NCBI GenBank assembly: GCA_951802425.1
Contig: OX637801.1
Location: forward strand, 3,162,001 to 3,226,000
Reading direction: 5' to 3'
DNA: 64,000 nucleotides
Source: Clavaria fumosa
Lineage: Eukaryota > Basidiomycota > Agaricomycetes > Agaricales > Clavariaceae
In this document: in pieces, positions 33,370-45,149 of the stretch
Layout: each line of letters opens with the position of its first letter
Position numbering within the stretch: position 1 is the first letter of the stretch
Notes under the pieces: generated by a model
What the model saw: only the letters and a program-made list of their open reading frames with translations
Told to the model about the DNA's origin: nothing
Databases searched by the model: none
Program-made: the position numbers and the translations under genes

Positions 33370-34007
33370 CAACCCCTGTCTGCCCTAGCCCCGTGTCCTA
33401 ACCCGGCTAGCCTGGACCCCTATCTCAAACTGTCACACTCTGTGACAGCTTATCCCCCTCATCCTCTTTCTCTTTACCCTGCCCACGGTGTGCAACAGAA
33501 CCGTGTGAAATTTTTACTGTGTGTAGATACACGTGACCAGACCCGGAGGAAGTCTACTGTGACCCTCCCCAAGAGACACCGAGTGCCAAAGGCCTGGAAC
33601 TTTGCTTTACAGCTACGTACCAGTGAATCGTGTAGTGTACAGGGCACGGAAAGGCCCTATACATAGTTTTTCTGTAGTTTCCTGGTCCAGTGGACAGGGC
33701 CCTTGCTCTGTGACCATTGTCAGAAGGGCACACGGGCAACTCACTAGGAGTTGTGGAGTGACCACCTGGGACACCATTCGGGCCCCACGCTAGCAACAAG
33801 TTTTATAGAATAAGAGTTCTATAAGTACCTAGATACATAGAGAGCAGCCTGAGAGGACAGGACTGCTAAGAGATCGAAGAAATCCTGAGTGCCCAAGGCC
33901 CGGAATTCTATTTACAGCGTCTGCGTCCGAGACCGGGTCGAGCCCAGCTCCCCCCCGATTCCCCTGTTACCGACGTCCCCGAAACCCCATCACCACCACC
34001 AGGGTCT

Positions 34008-35012
34008 GTGATGGCTGACCACGTCGCCCCGCCTGAAGTCCATGCCACGAGGCTGGATTTAGTCGTTGCCCCATTCGATGGGCAAAAAAGAAATTTCCGT
34101 ACATTCCTCCGGTCGCTCCGCCTCCTGTTTATGGCGAATCCGATAATCTATGCCACGGACCTGGCAAAGGTCCTCTACACCCTCAGCAAAATTACTGGCG
34201 AGGGGTTTGCCGCAGAATGGGCAAATGTGAAGGGAGAGGAAATCCTGGGTAACAACGAGGTTGGAACCTGGGCAGAATTTGTGGAAGAGATGAAGCGAGC
34301 GTTCGATGACCCGAACGACCGTGCGACTGCCCTTGCAGATATTGCGAAGTTCAAACAGGGTGTCATGACGGCACCTGAGTTCTTCGCAAAGTTCGAAACA
34401 ATGTTCCGAAGAGCGGGGATGACAGAAGTGGCCAATTCGGACATCCTGGTCCATTGGCTGGAGTCGAATCTGAGCAGGAGGCTAGTGGGAAAGGTCTATG
34501 GTGTTTCGCCAATGCCAGAGACCTACGTGCAGTGGAAGGCACTTGCCGAAAAGCTAGACGCTCAGCAGCATCGCCTCGATGGAGTCATCGCACAACAGAA
34601 CTCTGTGCGTCCTGCTCTGCCCGCAACCAGCCGCCCCCTCCCTCAACAAACCCGCTTCGCCCCAGCCTCCCGTCCCTTCCTGGCCCAGCCTCTGGCCCGC
34701 ACCCCTGCCCCTCCCACCATGCCGCGTCCCACCAATGCCGGTGATGCCATGGTGGTGGATCGTGCCCGTGCCCCTGGAGTGTTGCGCACCTGCTTCCGAT
34801 GTGGCCAAGCTGGTCACATGGTGAGAGATTGCCAGCTCCAGGACACACGTCCGCAGATCCCGAGGCCGCAGATCCGCACCGTGGAAAGCCAGGCACGTAG
34901 TGCAGAGGACTATGAGAACGAGATCACACTGCTCCGAGACCGCCTGGATTTGCTCGAGAGAGAGAAGAGGGCTCCTGTTGAAGAGCCGGATTTTGGAGAC
35001 GAGGCCCAGTGA
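34008..35012 (+). CDS. gag: G2 Gag
   Basis: The 334-aa ORF has a retrotransposon Gag core (about residues 20-185), a Pro/Ala-rich linker and a CCHC knuckle (CFRCGQAGHMVRDC, about residues 263-276). The ATG at 34008 is the first of the frame after a non-coding leader. The stop at 35010-35012 overlaps the pol frame, which lies at -1, as in G1. Confidence 0.9.
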   Translation: MMADHVAPPEVHATRLDLVVAPFDGQKRNFRTFLRSLRLLFMANPIIYATDLAKVLYTLSKITGEGFAAEWANVKGEEILGNNEVGTWAEFVEEMKRAFDDPNDRATALADIAKFKQGVMTAPEFFAKFETMFRRAGMTEVANSDILVHWLESNLSRRLVGKVYGVSPMPETYVQWKALAEKLDAQQHRLDGVIAQQNSVRPALPATSRPLPQQTRFAPASRPFLAQPLARTPAPPTMPRPTNAGDAMVVDRARAPGVLRTCFRCGQAGHMVRDCQLQDTRPQIPRPQIRTVESQARSAEDYENEITLLRDRLDLLEREKRAPVEEPDFGDEAQ

Positions 35013-38000
35013 GTCTGAACTGGAGTCTCAGGAGTAGATACCCCAGCCCCCCTCCCGTCCCTGTACCCGCAGCTAGTATCCCAAAATACACTATCTTGCA
35101 GCGGAGACACACCCGGATTGGGGCTGAGGTGAAGGACAAAGCGGAAACGGAAACCGCTAAAAGTGAAATACCGAAAAGAGAAAAGGGGACTAGCAGCCAA
35201 GTGGAGCCAACAAAGCACCTTGCAGAGGTGCTGAAGGACACCCTATTGCGTATGCCCCGAGAGCTCTCCATCCAGGTGCACCTGGAGGCTCTCAGCACTG
35301 GCAAAGGGGCAACTATGAAAGCCCTTGTCAACTCAGGCTGCACCAACTGCTTTATGGACTTGGAGTGGGCAAAAAAAGTGGGATTGGAACCATCTCCCTT
35401 GCTGAATCCAATCACCATGTATAATGTGGATGGAACACAGAACAGAGATGGTAAGATCCGGTATGGGATGGAGCTGCTTGTGACGGTTGGCGACCACCAG
35501 GAGCGGATCCACTTCCTGCTAGGGAAGACTCAGTCCCACACGGCGATCCTTGGGCATGATTGGCTAAAGCGTCATAATCCAGAGATTGACTGGGTGAAAG
35601 CTGAAGTAAGGCTCACCCGCTGCCCCAACTCCTGTGCCTCCTCCCCACACAGCCACCGGTCCCCTGTTCGACCCTCAGGTCCACCAAAAGCGAGTACCCT
35701 GGCCTCGGCCAGTATCCCGGACACCCGTTTTCCCAACACTGGCCCTACCCCTGATTGGCCCAGCCGCTACCCTTTGGTTTTTAGTGAAGCAAAGTGGGAT
35801 GAGCTCCCCCGCTCCCGCCCTGACTTTGATATCAAAATCGAGTTTAAAACAGACCCTGGACACCTCTCCTCTAAGCTATACTCTCTGACGCGAGAAGAGA
35901 TGGTGGAAATGAATCGCTGGGTGGATGAGCAGCTAGCTTCTGGACGAATCCGACCTTCGAAGTCCCCGTATGCGAGCCCCTTCTTCTTCAAACGTGAGAA
36001 GGACAAGCTGCGGCCGATTATTGATTACTCTAGGCTGAACTCGTATCTAATCAAAGACAAGTACCCCCTCCCCCTCATACGAGACACTGTGGATGTGTTA
36101 AAGGGGGCGACCATCTATTCCAAGATTGATGCGAAGGGAGGTTTCCCATCGATGCAGGTCTGGCCAGAACATCAGCACCGCTGTGCTTTCCTAACGCCTC
36201 GTGGACTCTTTGAACCGGCAGTTATGTGGTTTGGGCTGCAGAATGCGCCTGCAACCTTCCAGCGCTTCATGAACCATGTGTTGAGAGAAGAGATTGCAGG
36301 GGGGCATGTCCGAGCCTATGTCGATGATGTTATAGTGTTTGCAGAGGATTTGGCTACACATCGGTATTGGATGGATCGGGTCTTGAAGAAGTTTGGGGAG
36401 AATGGCCTGTGTCTCAGACTCAGCAAGTGCGAGTTCGAGAAGAGTGAGGTTTTCTTCCTGGGGATGAAGATCTCCCACAACCGTCTAGAGCATGACCCAG
36501 CTAAAGGCGCGGCGATCCGTAACTGGCCCAGACCGAAAAATGTGAAAGAGGTACAAAGATTCAACGGGATGCTGAACTACCTCCACTGGCACATCCCAAA
36601 TCTCTCTGCCCGGGCAAAACCACTCTTCCGGCTGACAGGGAAAGTCCCGTGGAGATTGGAGGAGGAGGAGGAAGCAGCCTTCCAAGATCTCCGCCTGGCA
36701 CTAGTATCAGCCCCGGTCTTGGCTCTACCACAAGACAAAGGGAGATGGAAGGTAGAAACAGATGCGAGCAACTTGGCGACTGGAGGAGTTCTCTCACAGC
36801 AGCAGGTGGATGGGACTTGGAGAGTTGTAGACTACATCTCCAAAGCCCTCACTGCAGCTGAGAAGAATTACGATGTGTACGACAAGGAGTTCCTGGCTGT
36901 AATCCGGGCACTACGCGAGTGGCGGGCTTACCTGATTGGGGTGGAAGAGACTATCGAAATCTGGATGGACCATGCTAACCTCCAGTACTTCCGGAAGCCC
37001 CAGAAGTTGAAACCGAGGCAGGTCCGTTGGGTTGGAGAGCTCCAGTGCTTTGACTTCGAGATCAAGTACCGTACTGGGAAGTCAAACACGAAAGCGGATG
37101 CACTCTCACGGAGGCCAGATTATGGAGAGATGGTGGAGGAGGATGCACCAGTACAGGTCTTCCCAGAGGCTGAGACCCGCACATCGTTCACATCGGAGAT
37201 GGAGACGCTACTCCAGAAAAACAGTGCGGTATATGTGCAGAAGCCGGAGGAGCTTGATGATGAGTGGACGAGAGATCGGATGGGACTCTGGCGGAAGGCA
37301 GAAATCACTTGGGTGCCCCCAGAAGCACGTGAGGCAGTGCTCACCTTTGAGCATGACCTCCCCATCGCAGGACACCCTGGTCCACGGAAACTGAGGGCGG
37401 CTCTGCTGAGGTCCTATTGGTGGGTGGGCATGGTGAAGGATTCCAATCGGTATGCAGGTGGATGTGAGACATGCCAACGAATCAAGCCTGATCGTACCAG
37501 GCGCGCCGCTCCGCTCCATCCGCACCCTGTCCCTGAGAGCCCCTGGGCAGTCATCTCTTGGGACATTGTTGGACCTTTCCCCCTCTCACGTGGTCACAAT
37601 GCGATCCTTGTCATTGTCGACAAGTTTACAAAATGAACTCTCATCGAAGCTATTGGCCTTGACCTCACGGGACTTGGTGCTGCTCGGATCCTTCGAGACC
37701 GGGTCTTCCGCGACCATGGAGTCCCGCAGAAAGTTGTGAGTGACCGGGGAACCCAATTTGTGTCCAGATTCATGAGGGAGTTTTATGGGATGATTGGAGT
37801 TAAGGCGAACCCGAGCACTGCCTTCCACCCACAAACAGATGGACAGACAGAGCGGGTCAATCAGGAGGTTGAAGTGTATCTCCGGGCCTATGTTGACCAT
37901 CTGCAGGATGATTGGGCAGAGTGGCTATCCACAGCCGAATTCGCGCTCAATAACCGTGAGCACTCAGCCACTGGATTCACACCTTTCTATCTGGAGTATG

Positions 38001-38632
38001 GCCGGCACCCTTGGAATGGTGGTATCCGGCCGCCCTCTGAAGTGAACCCTGCAGCAGACGAGTGGATGGCCAAGCTCACGGAATCCCGAAGAGCAGCCAG
38101 GGATGCAATGGGGAAGGCGGCAGATGCGATGAAGGCTAGCTATGATAAAGGAAAGCGCCCGAGTCGTGAATACTCAAAGGGGGACTTAGTCTGGCTGGAT
38201 ACCCGGAACCTGAAAATGGATCGACCATCCAAGAAGCTTGACAACAAGCGGGCTGGACCCTTCACCATCGAAGAGAAGGTTGGACCAGCAGCATACCGAC
38301 TCAAGCTCCCCCGAGCATGGCGCATTCACCGGGTTTTCAATGAGTTGCTACTCACCCCGTATATTGCTCCCTCTTTCCCTTCCCAGAACTTGCCTCCACC
38401 CCCACCCCCCACGATTGACGATGACCACTTGGAGTATGAGGTGGAGGAAATTCTTGATGTCAAGAAGGTTGGACGGGGAGTGAAGTATTTGGTGAAGTGG
38501 TTAGGATACCCTGCAGAGGAGAACACCTGGGAACCTCGTCGCAACCTCACTAACGTTGCACTGTTGCTCCGGGACTTCTTCCAGCAATACCCTGACAAGG
38601 CGAAGTTGGCAGGTCGAGACGCCCAGCCTTAA
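35009..38632 (+). pseudogene. pol: G2 Pol with in-frame stop and altered protease site
   Basis: One frame encodes protease, reverse transcriptase (YVDD at 36317-36328), RNase H (ETDASN), an HHCC integrase and a C-terminal chromodomain (about 38430-38590). It is broken by a TGA at 37634-37636 in the integrase core, at a place where G1 has arginine. The protease active site reads NSG instead of DSG (AAC at 35330-35332). Both changes are explained by CpG transitions. Otherwise the frame is preserved to the end, so loss of function is recent. Confidence 0.92.
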
Positions 38633-38643
38633 GAGGGGGGTGA

Positions 38644-38948
38644 TGTCAGGATCGCTTACATAAGCAGGTTGGAAAGGCCAAGAAAGGATTGCAAAAGAGT
38701 TGCGGGAAGTTTGCGGACGAGTCACGTGACCCGAACGGGTGGTGGCTTACATAATGAGAAAATCACGTGACCCGGGCCTGGACGCATCACGTGACGCACG
38801 GGGTCCGAGCGTGGGAACGCCGGCAACTCCCGAACCGCTCGCTATATATACTACATCACTTTCTTACTTGTACCCTTTTCCCCTTATGTTAGTATCGTCA
38901 TCATCGACCTTACGTTAAGTTGTGTGAACCGTGAGACTAAGTCTGACA
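38644..38948 (+). repeat. 3' LTR of G2
   Basis: 305 bp, same termini as 33053-33357; a purine tract (AGAGGGGGGTGA) lies directly upstream. Confidence 0.92.
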
Positions 38949-38953
38949 GTTGC

Positions 38954-39781
38954 CTAGGCTGGGCCAAGAGGATATTAATAACATCTCTTGGCCAAAATGA
39001 ATTGGCTGAATCCAGTTATTGATATTGGCCAGTCTTAATATTACAGCATGTCTGGCATGTTGGCCAGGACTATATTTGTGTTGCCTAGGCTGGGCCAAAA
39101 GGATATTAATGACACATCTTGGCCGAAATGAATTACCTGAGTCCAGTTATTGGTATTGGCCAGTACTCTATTTGTGTTGCCTAGGCTGGGCCAAGAGTAT
39201 ATTAATGACATCTCTTGGCCGAAACAAATTGGCTGAATCCAGTTATTGGTATTGGCCAGTCTTAATATTACGGCATGTCTGGCATGTTGGCCAGGACTAT
39301 ATTTGTGTTGCCTATGCTTGGCCAAGATGATATTCATGACTTGTCTTGGCCAAAACGAATTACAAGAATCTTGGCCGATGATATTGAGGAGATATCTTGG
39401 CCAAAATCAATTACTGTCCCAGGTCAATGAGTATTGGCCAGTCTGAATATTGCAGCATATTATCCATGTTGGCCCAAATCATATTTTCTCCATTGTATCT
39501 TGGCCAAGATGATATGAAAAGCTTGGTCATCATTACAATGAGCCAATTGGCCCATGTGATATTCTTGTCAGCAGGCTTCACCAACTGGCCTATTCAATTA
39601 TTGTGTGGTACTTGACATCTGGGCCAAGGTGATATTATCATTTACACATTCTGTTGCCCCAAGCCATATTTATTGTGCAATCTATGTTATCTTGGCCGAG
39701 GCCAGCTGAAACGCTAAATACGTACTGGTGTACTTTGTGGGTGGCACGATATTAGCGTCCTTTTTGGACTGAATGGTGTGC
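38954..39781 (+). repeat. Right TIR of element A (second part and terminus)
   Basis: The satellite resumes after G2 and passes into the unique outer TIR. That part is the reverse complement of 15477-16020 and ends with GACTGAATGG near 39776. Confidence 0.9.
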
Positions 39782-40226
39782 CCAAGCCACTCTCCATATT
39801 CCTCGGCTTGCTTCTTAGCACACAGCCACTCCTGATCCAAGGTCAGGATGTGGGTTACGGAGACGCTGGGCCTTGTGCCATCGAGTGCTATTATTTAAAA
39901 ATCCAAGTGAATGGTGGCCGGATATGTCTCAGTGGCGCAAGGTATGAGAAGCATCATTGTTGCAATTTGGTTGTACTAACATGGAAAATTACAGCCCTGG
40001 AGCGGGACCCAGTCTGCAACCCGCCAACGGAATGACACTCAGTCAATTGGCACGATGCATTTGCCCTAGCTTCCAGCAGTACCCGTGGAAAATGGCGAGC
40101 TGTCTTGTTCCTTGCGCACAGAGACACCCTGGGTCTGAATGGGCAATGTTAAAAGGTTGCGGAGAGATTGTATCTAGTAGTCAGGTTGGTCCAACCAGCA
40201 CTGCCAGTATGCCATCCATCACGTAG
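39782..40226 (+). pseudogene. 3' fragment of the secreted cysteine-rich (CFEM-like) protein gene
   Basis: The fragment continues in frame from the 15456-15476 ATG fragment. Exons 39782-39941 and 39995-40226 flank a 53-nt intron with a perfect TACTAAC branch site. Counting the duplication once, the ancestral product is 134 aa: a short N-terminus, a hydrophobic signal core (about residues 8-25) and eight cysteines. These begin with PCAIEC and include CIC and CLVPC, an order that resembles CFEM domains. The aspartate typical of CFEM is not evident, so the family call is tentative. Such proteins are secreted or GPI-anchored at the cell surface. The gene is inactivated by element A unless expressed from another start. 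Confidence 0.6.
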
Positions 40227-40341
40227 ATAAATGCTATTTCCTAAAGCATAACATGGCCACACTCTATTGCGCATGCAAAGCTGCAAATACAGCTATTCTC
40301 GTAGAGGATGGCCTGGCTACAGGCAGATTAGGGGTCTTATT

Positions 40342-40482
40342 TGTTGGAAGTCCCTAGGACTCTTAGTCATCAACTATAGGACACTTATGTAATCGGGTAC
40401 TATACCATAGTGAGGAGTCCATAGGTGCTCCCTACGTGTTTACAGAGCTCAGCTAAACACAAATACTTTTTACTCTATTCTC
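40342..40482 (+). repeat. Copia-like LTR (left), older unit containing element B
   Basis: TGTTGGAAGTCCCTAGGACT opens a repeat ending near TATTCTC. The first 33 bp recur at 59144-59176 on the other side of element B in the same orientation. A TGTTGGA start and short length are typical of Copia LTRs. No Copia pol was seen between them once element B is removed, so this would be a non-autonomous unit. Confidence 0.45.
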
Positions 40483-40664
40483 ATGGTCCCGAGGCTGAGT
40501 TATTCCAACATAAACACGTTGCAGGTGGCTCCCACTCACCACAGCCATATCAACGGTTCTCGGGACCACCCCAAGTCGAGTACAAGTGATGATCACAATC
40601 ACCTCTGGCTCAAAAGCCCTGTCACCTCACCCCTATGGCCCATGGCGACATTCTCAATGGCAAC
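40483..40664 (+). pseudogene. ORF interrupted by element B (left part), function unknown
   Basis: An ATG frame from 40483 reaches the TSD ATGGCAAC and, with one TSD copy removed, continues open for about 50 further codons in 58616-58755. No domain was recognised; the protein is His/Ser-rich. It may be part of the LTR unit's internal region. Confidence 0.35.
40657..40664. repeat. Target-site duplication ATGGCAAC (left copy) of element B
   Basis: ATGGCAAC is repeated at 58608-58615, immediately outside the inverted TAGTGTGGCCAC termini. Confidence 0.88.
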
Positions 40665-41289
40665 TAGTGTGGCCACGGTCCGGTTCAGTCTGGTCCAGCA
40701 GCCAATCCCTCCGAACTCCAGACCAGACCTGGGGTCTGGTCTGGCACTTTCCTCAAACCTCAGACCAGACTCATAGTGGACGAGTTCAAGGGGTCCAGTT
40801 CTGGTTCAGTAAGGTGCGAACCAGAACCGGACCTGAAAAATTGTAAAGCCTGTGCAGGTACCTACAACAAATAAAAAATAGTGTGCAGAAGGCATTCTTC
40901 CACCCTATACTACCTCCTCAAGGTGATTTGCACCATCCTGCCCATCCATAAACATGGTAATATATGCCTCAGATTGTTCAGAGGTCTTGATATGGCCATT
41001 CTGATAGGCACTCTTCAAAATCTGCAGTGCCTCGAACATGGCAGGTGCACATCATTCAGTCAGATATTTCAATTACAGTTGCTGTACTGGAGGGTGAATA
41101 TCCTAGGGCAAAGAAGTAGCAATGGACTCCGGCAGAGATATTCACATTATGCAGTACAGTTGCAAGTGGCGGAAGGATATTGACTACAACAGACATGGCA
41201 CCCCCAGATCAGCCACAAGAGTGAGATGAATAATCCCTAGCAGTCAGCATCAGGTGCTGGACAACACAGGAATAATCTGTTGCCATCTG

Positions 41290-41660
41290 CACCCTATCTG
41301 CTGGAAAGTGAAGAATAATAATCATATGCATGGGCTCAGCTGTGCCAGACAATGCAAAAATATTCATTAGCCATCACAACAAGCTCTGCCAAACATTGCG
41401 AGAATATTCATCAACCATTAGGCATAGCTCCGCCAGACTATGCTAGAATATTCAGCCACCATTTGGCATAGCTCCGCCAGACATTGCCAGAATATTCATC
41501 AGCCATTAAACATGGCTCCACCAGACTATACCAGAATATTTGTTAGCCATCTTGCCCACCTCCACCAGACAATGGCAGAATATTCATCAGCCATTAGGCA
41601 TGGCTCCATAACTTTCATGAGCCATTAAGCATGCCAGACAATGCCAGAATAATCCTGAGC
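41290..41660. repeat. Subterminal AATATTC satellite of element B (left)
   Basis: About eight diverged copies of a roughly 45-55 bp unit containing GCTCCGCCAGACATTGCCAG, AATATTC and AGCCATTA. Related AATATTC/CCAGAC units recur on the right at 47930-48340 and 56325-56410. Confidence 0.75.
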
Positions 41661-41707
41661 AAATTCATTCACCCTTGATCTGCTAGACTGAAAAGGTATG
41701 AGAAAAT

Positions 41708-44700
41708 CTAGCCTCCTCCACTAACCATAGTGGTTGCCTTATCATATAAATCCTCTGCTTCTTGCTCAAATTGCTCCCATACATTTGCCTGCCTGAATGC
41801 ATAGCATGTCAAACCACTCTTTGCCTCTTCCATCTCTCCCAGTCTCATCTACTCCTCTTTCCTATGCCTGAAGAAGGCTACTGTCCATTGCATCTCATAT
41901 TTTAGCAAGTTGACTTCCTCATCCTATCTCTGAAATCGTGCACTTGCTCTCAACCAGTTGACTCTGTAGTTGACTCTGTAGACTAATCAAAGTTGCCAGA
42001 CATTTCATGCATATTAATGATTTGTCACTTACATTCCTTCATTTGCTCACTCTGCTCTCCTTCCACATTGACATCCAATCTCCAAAACCATGGTTGTTTG
42101 TCTGATCACTGTCCAAACCTATTTTCTTCTATGATATCACCTGGCATCTTCAAGTCTTCCTTGGTGATGTCATTGAATGTTGGCTCTGTAACTCCCAATC
42201 TGCATAAAGCAGACTTAGCCCACTTGTAATCTTGTACTGCCTGCTGGACTCTTGACTCCATCTGCTTCACCTGGCTCCATGCTCATGTTGAAGTTTTCTG
42301 GCTGCGAGCAAGGGCTGTTAGATCATCAATGACAGTGGAGCTAAAACATACATTTGCCCTATATATCATAGACTTCTCACCCAAAGCAATCCTGAGCTGC
42401 CGTAAAGCATCATTCATCTGCCCTACGTGAAACTTTGCCTCCCAGTTCCCCATCTCATCCAAGTTATGCAATTGCCGAACTTCTTTGGACAAATTAGAGG
42501 GCAGAAATAGTGTCACACAGCCTCGGGCTGTACTACTACATCTTCCTCATCATCAGAAGCAGCAACATTGACACTGACTTCTTCATCAAGCTGAGACGAA
42601 TGGTTTGCCTGCAGTTCAATGGCTTCTTCAAAAAGAGATAAAGTGGCCCATTTCTTCTCATATTTGCTGATCTCAATCTGGAGGTGCCTTCGCTTTTCCT
42701 CCAACTCCTTTTTATCAGAGAGTGAGGGTTGCCTCAAAGACTGTGTATAGGCAACCAAAGAGGCCCTATTTTGTTGTGAATGACAGGCAATGGAACTTTG
42801 CAATATGACTCACTGAGTGGCTTCTATGCTCAATCCTAGAGCCAAGAGATTAGATATGCCAGATAGATTTCCAGCAGCATGATGTTTTTGAGAAAGCTCC
42901 AGTAGAACCTCAGCACAACCTGGTTCTGTGTAAAAGTGTATGCCATTAGCCAGGCAATATAGCAACTATAGATATGTTTTCCAAGTACTGGCCTTTCACA
43001 TTTGTGACATCGTACACCGAAAGAGCATCTCCCTGTTGAGTCATTGCCTTCTCCTCTAGGTCCTTCCATTCTAATACCCATGTTGGTTCAAGCTGTTTCA
43101 TCAACTCATCCAGGGCTAACTTCTTGTCCTCTCTTTCAGCCATTGCTTTTTTTTAACTTGGTGACAATAGATTGTGCTGTGCCAAGTCATCAGCAAAGAC
43201 ACATGTGAGAATATGGGGATTTGCTTATGTGCTCTAGACATTTTCTTCCAATTGGAATCCTGCATGTAGCTGTCCAGTATCTCCTGCTGATGTGGTTGAG
43301 ACATGCCCCTTGTATGGCTTGCTGCCTTATTAAGTGATGACCAAAGGCTTTCCAATACTTCCCCATCCAACTGCCCCACACCTTGCACAAAGTTCAAAGA
43401 GAACCATGCAAAACATTTTTGGATGTGAGCACCTAAGTGGAATTTTCCAACTGCAGTTATCACTTCAAGATCCTCCCGCACATACGGGTGCCCACTGGCA
43501 TCAACTTGCTGCTGAAAATTGATGTGCCACTCACATCCAACATCATATACAAAAATGACTCTCTTGGCAAGTAAGACTTGCTTAAGAGCCTGACAGAAAG
43601 AATAGTCAATGTTCATCTGTCTTTGGCAATGTCAATTGGGAGAACAGAATTCAATGGCATTCCCCACACACCTCTCTCCTTTTTGGAAATCCACTACACT
43701 ATGAGGATAGAAACAGCCATGGCATCCACATGCAGATGCAGCCACTCCAGTAGCATGTAAATGGTCTCTTTGTAATCCACTGTGTCCATTTGCTTGGGAT
43801 ATTGCATGGTGGTTGTGACATTTAGACTTCTGAAAGTGAATTGTCAATAACCATAGAGGAAATAATGCAGGAAATTTGGACCTGTTTTATCTCAATAGAC
43901 ACCTTAATATGTTCCTGATATACTGCATCTTCAACCATATAACCTCATCCATCACTGAGATAGACATCCTCCTCTGGCTTCTTAGTTACAACATTTTCCA
44001 GTTTGAAATTGCCATCTGCAACAATTGACGGTTCATAGATGGATCTATATGCTCCTGTTACTCTGAACATCTTCACAAGATGTGAAATTACTTACGGGTC
44101 TTCTGCATGTTTGACTTCATGCTCTGAGACATTTATTCCAGGTTGAGGACAACTGGGACAAAAGAGTGCCAAATCTCCAGGTTTTTGCATCTGGTTGGGG
44201 TTATGTGCAAAGCCTGTCCGCTTCAAGGACTTGAGGTACCTCCACTCCCTTGATACCCTCATGAGTTCTCAGTAACAATCCTGGAAAAAGATAATCAATA
44301 ATTTTTCAAAGAGACTTTCCATGTGTGATATACATACTGGAACAAGTGAAGGAAGCCTGTTGTATGTCATCCTCTGCAGCTTGGTGTAGAAATTACAAGC
44401 TGATGTGTGGCACTCCAAAGTTTCAATATGAAACTGATCAAGGACATTGAAGGTAAATGCTGTGGAGGGCCTCTTGAGGGTAGATGGGAAAAATCACATA
44501 CAAAGCAGCTGCATGTGTGCTGGTAGGGCATCTTCACAATTACACCATTGCACTTGATGCTTGTAGATTCCTGAGGTAGTCACAAACACCATGCTTTTTC
44601 CCCTCTGAAATGCACCATCCTCAACATCTAGTTGTATGTCCCCTTCTGATTCTCCCTCTTGAACAAGATCATCCTCCCAGATGTCATCCCCAGGGGTGTG

Positions 44701-45149
44701 AACAGAACTGGCAAAGAGTGTTGGGCAAGGTTTCCCATCATGTCCAAAGTGAATAAGGAGTCCTAAATTTCCCAGGTCCTCTCTCTCAAAGAACTTCCCT
44801 GTCCATCTCCATATACAATGGAAAGGAAGATGTTGATGTTGTACCAGGCAACAGTTGTGACAAAGAACTTGTTGGCCCTGGCAACAGTCAAGACAACAAA
44901 ATAAGGCTAATGGTCCACCACAAACCACACAACTAGAGTCATGTGGGAGAGCCTCAAGTCCAACTATTGCAGAGAGGTGAAGACTGCATGCATCCTCTTT
45001 CCACTCTTGCAGGAAGTCATTTTGAGTCTAAATGATTTTGAGTAAGACATATGGTCATACAGTGTGTTTGATTTGCACACCTTTCCCTTCCGCAAACACT
45101 TGGGAGTAGGACCTTTTGGTGTCTCAAATTTCAAAGTCATTGAAGCCAA
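41708..45149 (-). pseudogene. KDZ transposase pseudogene of element B
   Basis: The reading proceeds from about 45149 down to 41708. It has an NDFLQEW start of the conserved region and a CxC2-like Cys cluster (about 44930-44500). It continues with MNIDYSFC, VYDVGCEW, GKFHLGAH, GVGQLDGEVLESLW (43616-43200), a coiled-coil C-terminal region and the terminal NWLRA-x-ARF block. Several in-frame stops occur (for example after NRFGQ at about 42110 and within the last exon near 41830 and 41930). It is clearly diverged from the element A transposase in sequence, so it represents a separate KDZ family, now dead. Confidence 0.8.

Larger units (their letters stand above)
33053..38948 (+). mobile_element. 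Ty3/gypsy chromovirus G2, nested in element A right TIR
   Basis: The 5.9-kb element has 305-bp LTRs (33053-33357 and 38644-38948) bounded by TGTCAGG and CTGACA, with TSD GTTGC. The LTRs differ at four positions, all transitions, three of them at CpG. Gag is open; pol is complete in length but has one in-frame stop and a changed protease residue. It is a different chromovirus family from G1. Because it splits the satellite array, it inserted after element A. Confidence 0.95.
15477..39781. mobile_element. Element A: giant KDZ DNA transposon with TET/JBP and H3-mimic cargo
   Basis: The termini share an inverted CCATTCAGTC...AAAAGGACGCTAATATCG block. The inverted similarity continues for well over 500 bp (15477-16020 versus 39781-39240) and on into the GGCC-rich satellite at both ends. 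The flanks carry an 8/9-bp duplication. Inside, in order, are a 716-aa unknown protein (+), an H3-tail-mimic/PHD protein (+), a TET/JBP dioxygenase (+) and a KDZ transposase (-). Published surveys of basidiomycete genomes describe expansion of TET/JBP genes linked to KDZ transposons; this locus shows that linkage with both ends and the duplication visible. A chromovirus (33053-38948) interrupts the right TIR; without it the unit is about 18.4 kb. Confidence 0.85.

Noticed and set aside
34554..34896. ORFs overlapping G2 gag in other frames
   Set aside because: They are shadows of the Pro/Ala-rich linker of Gag; no conservation or start context.
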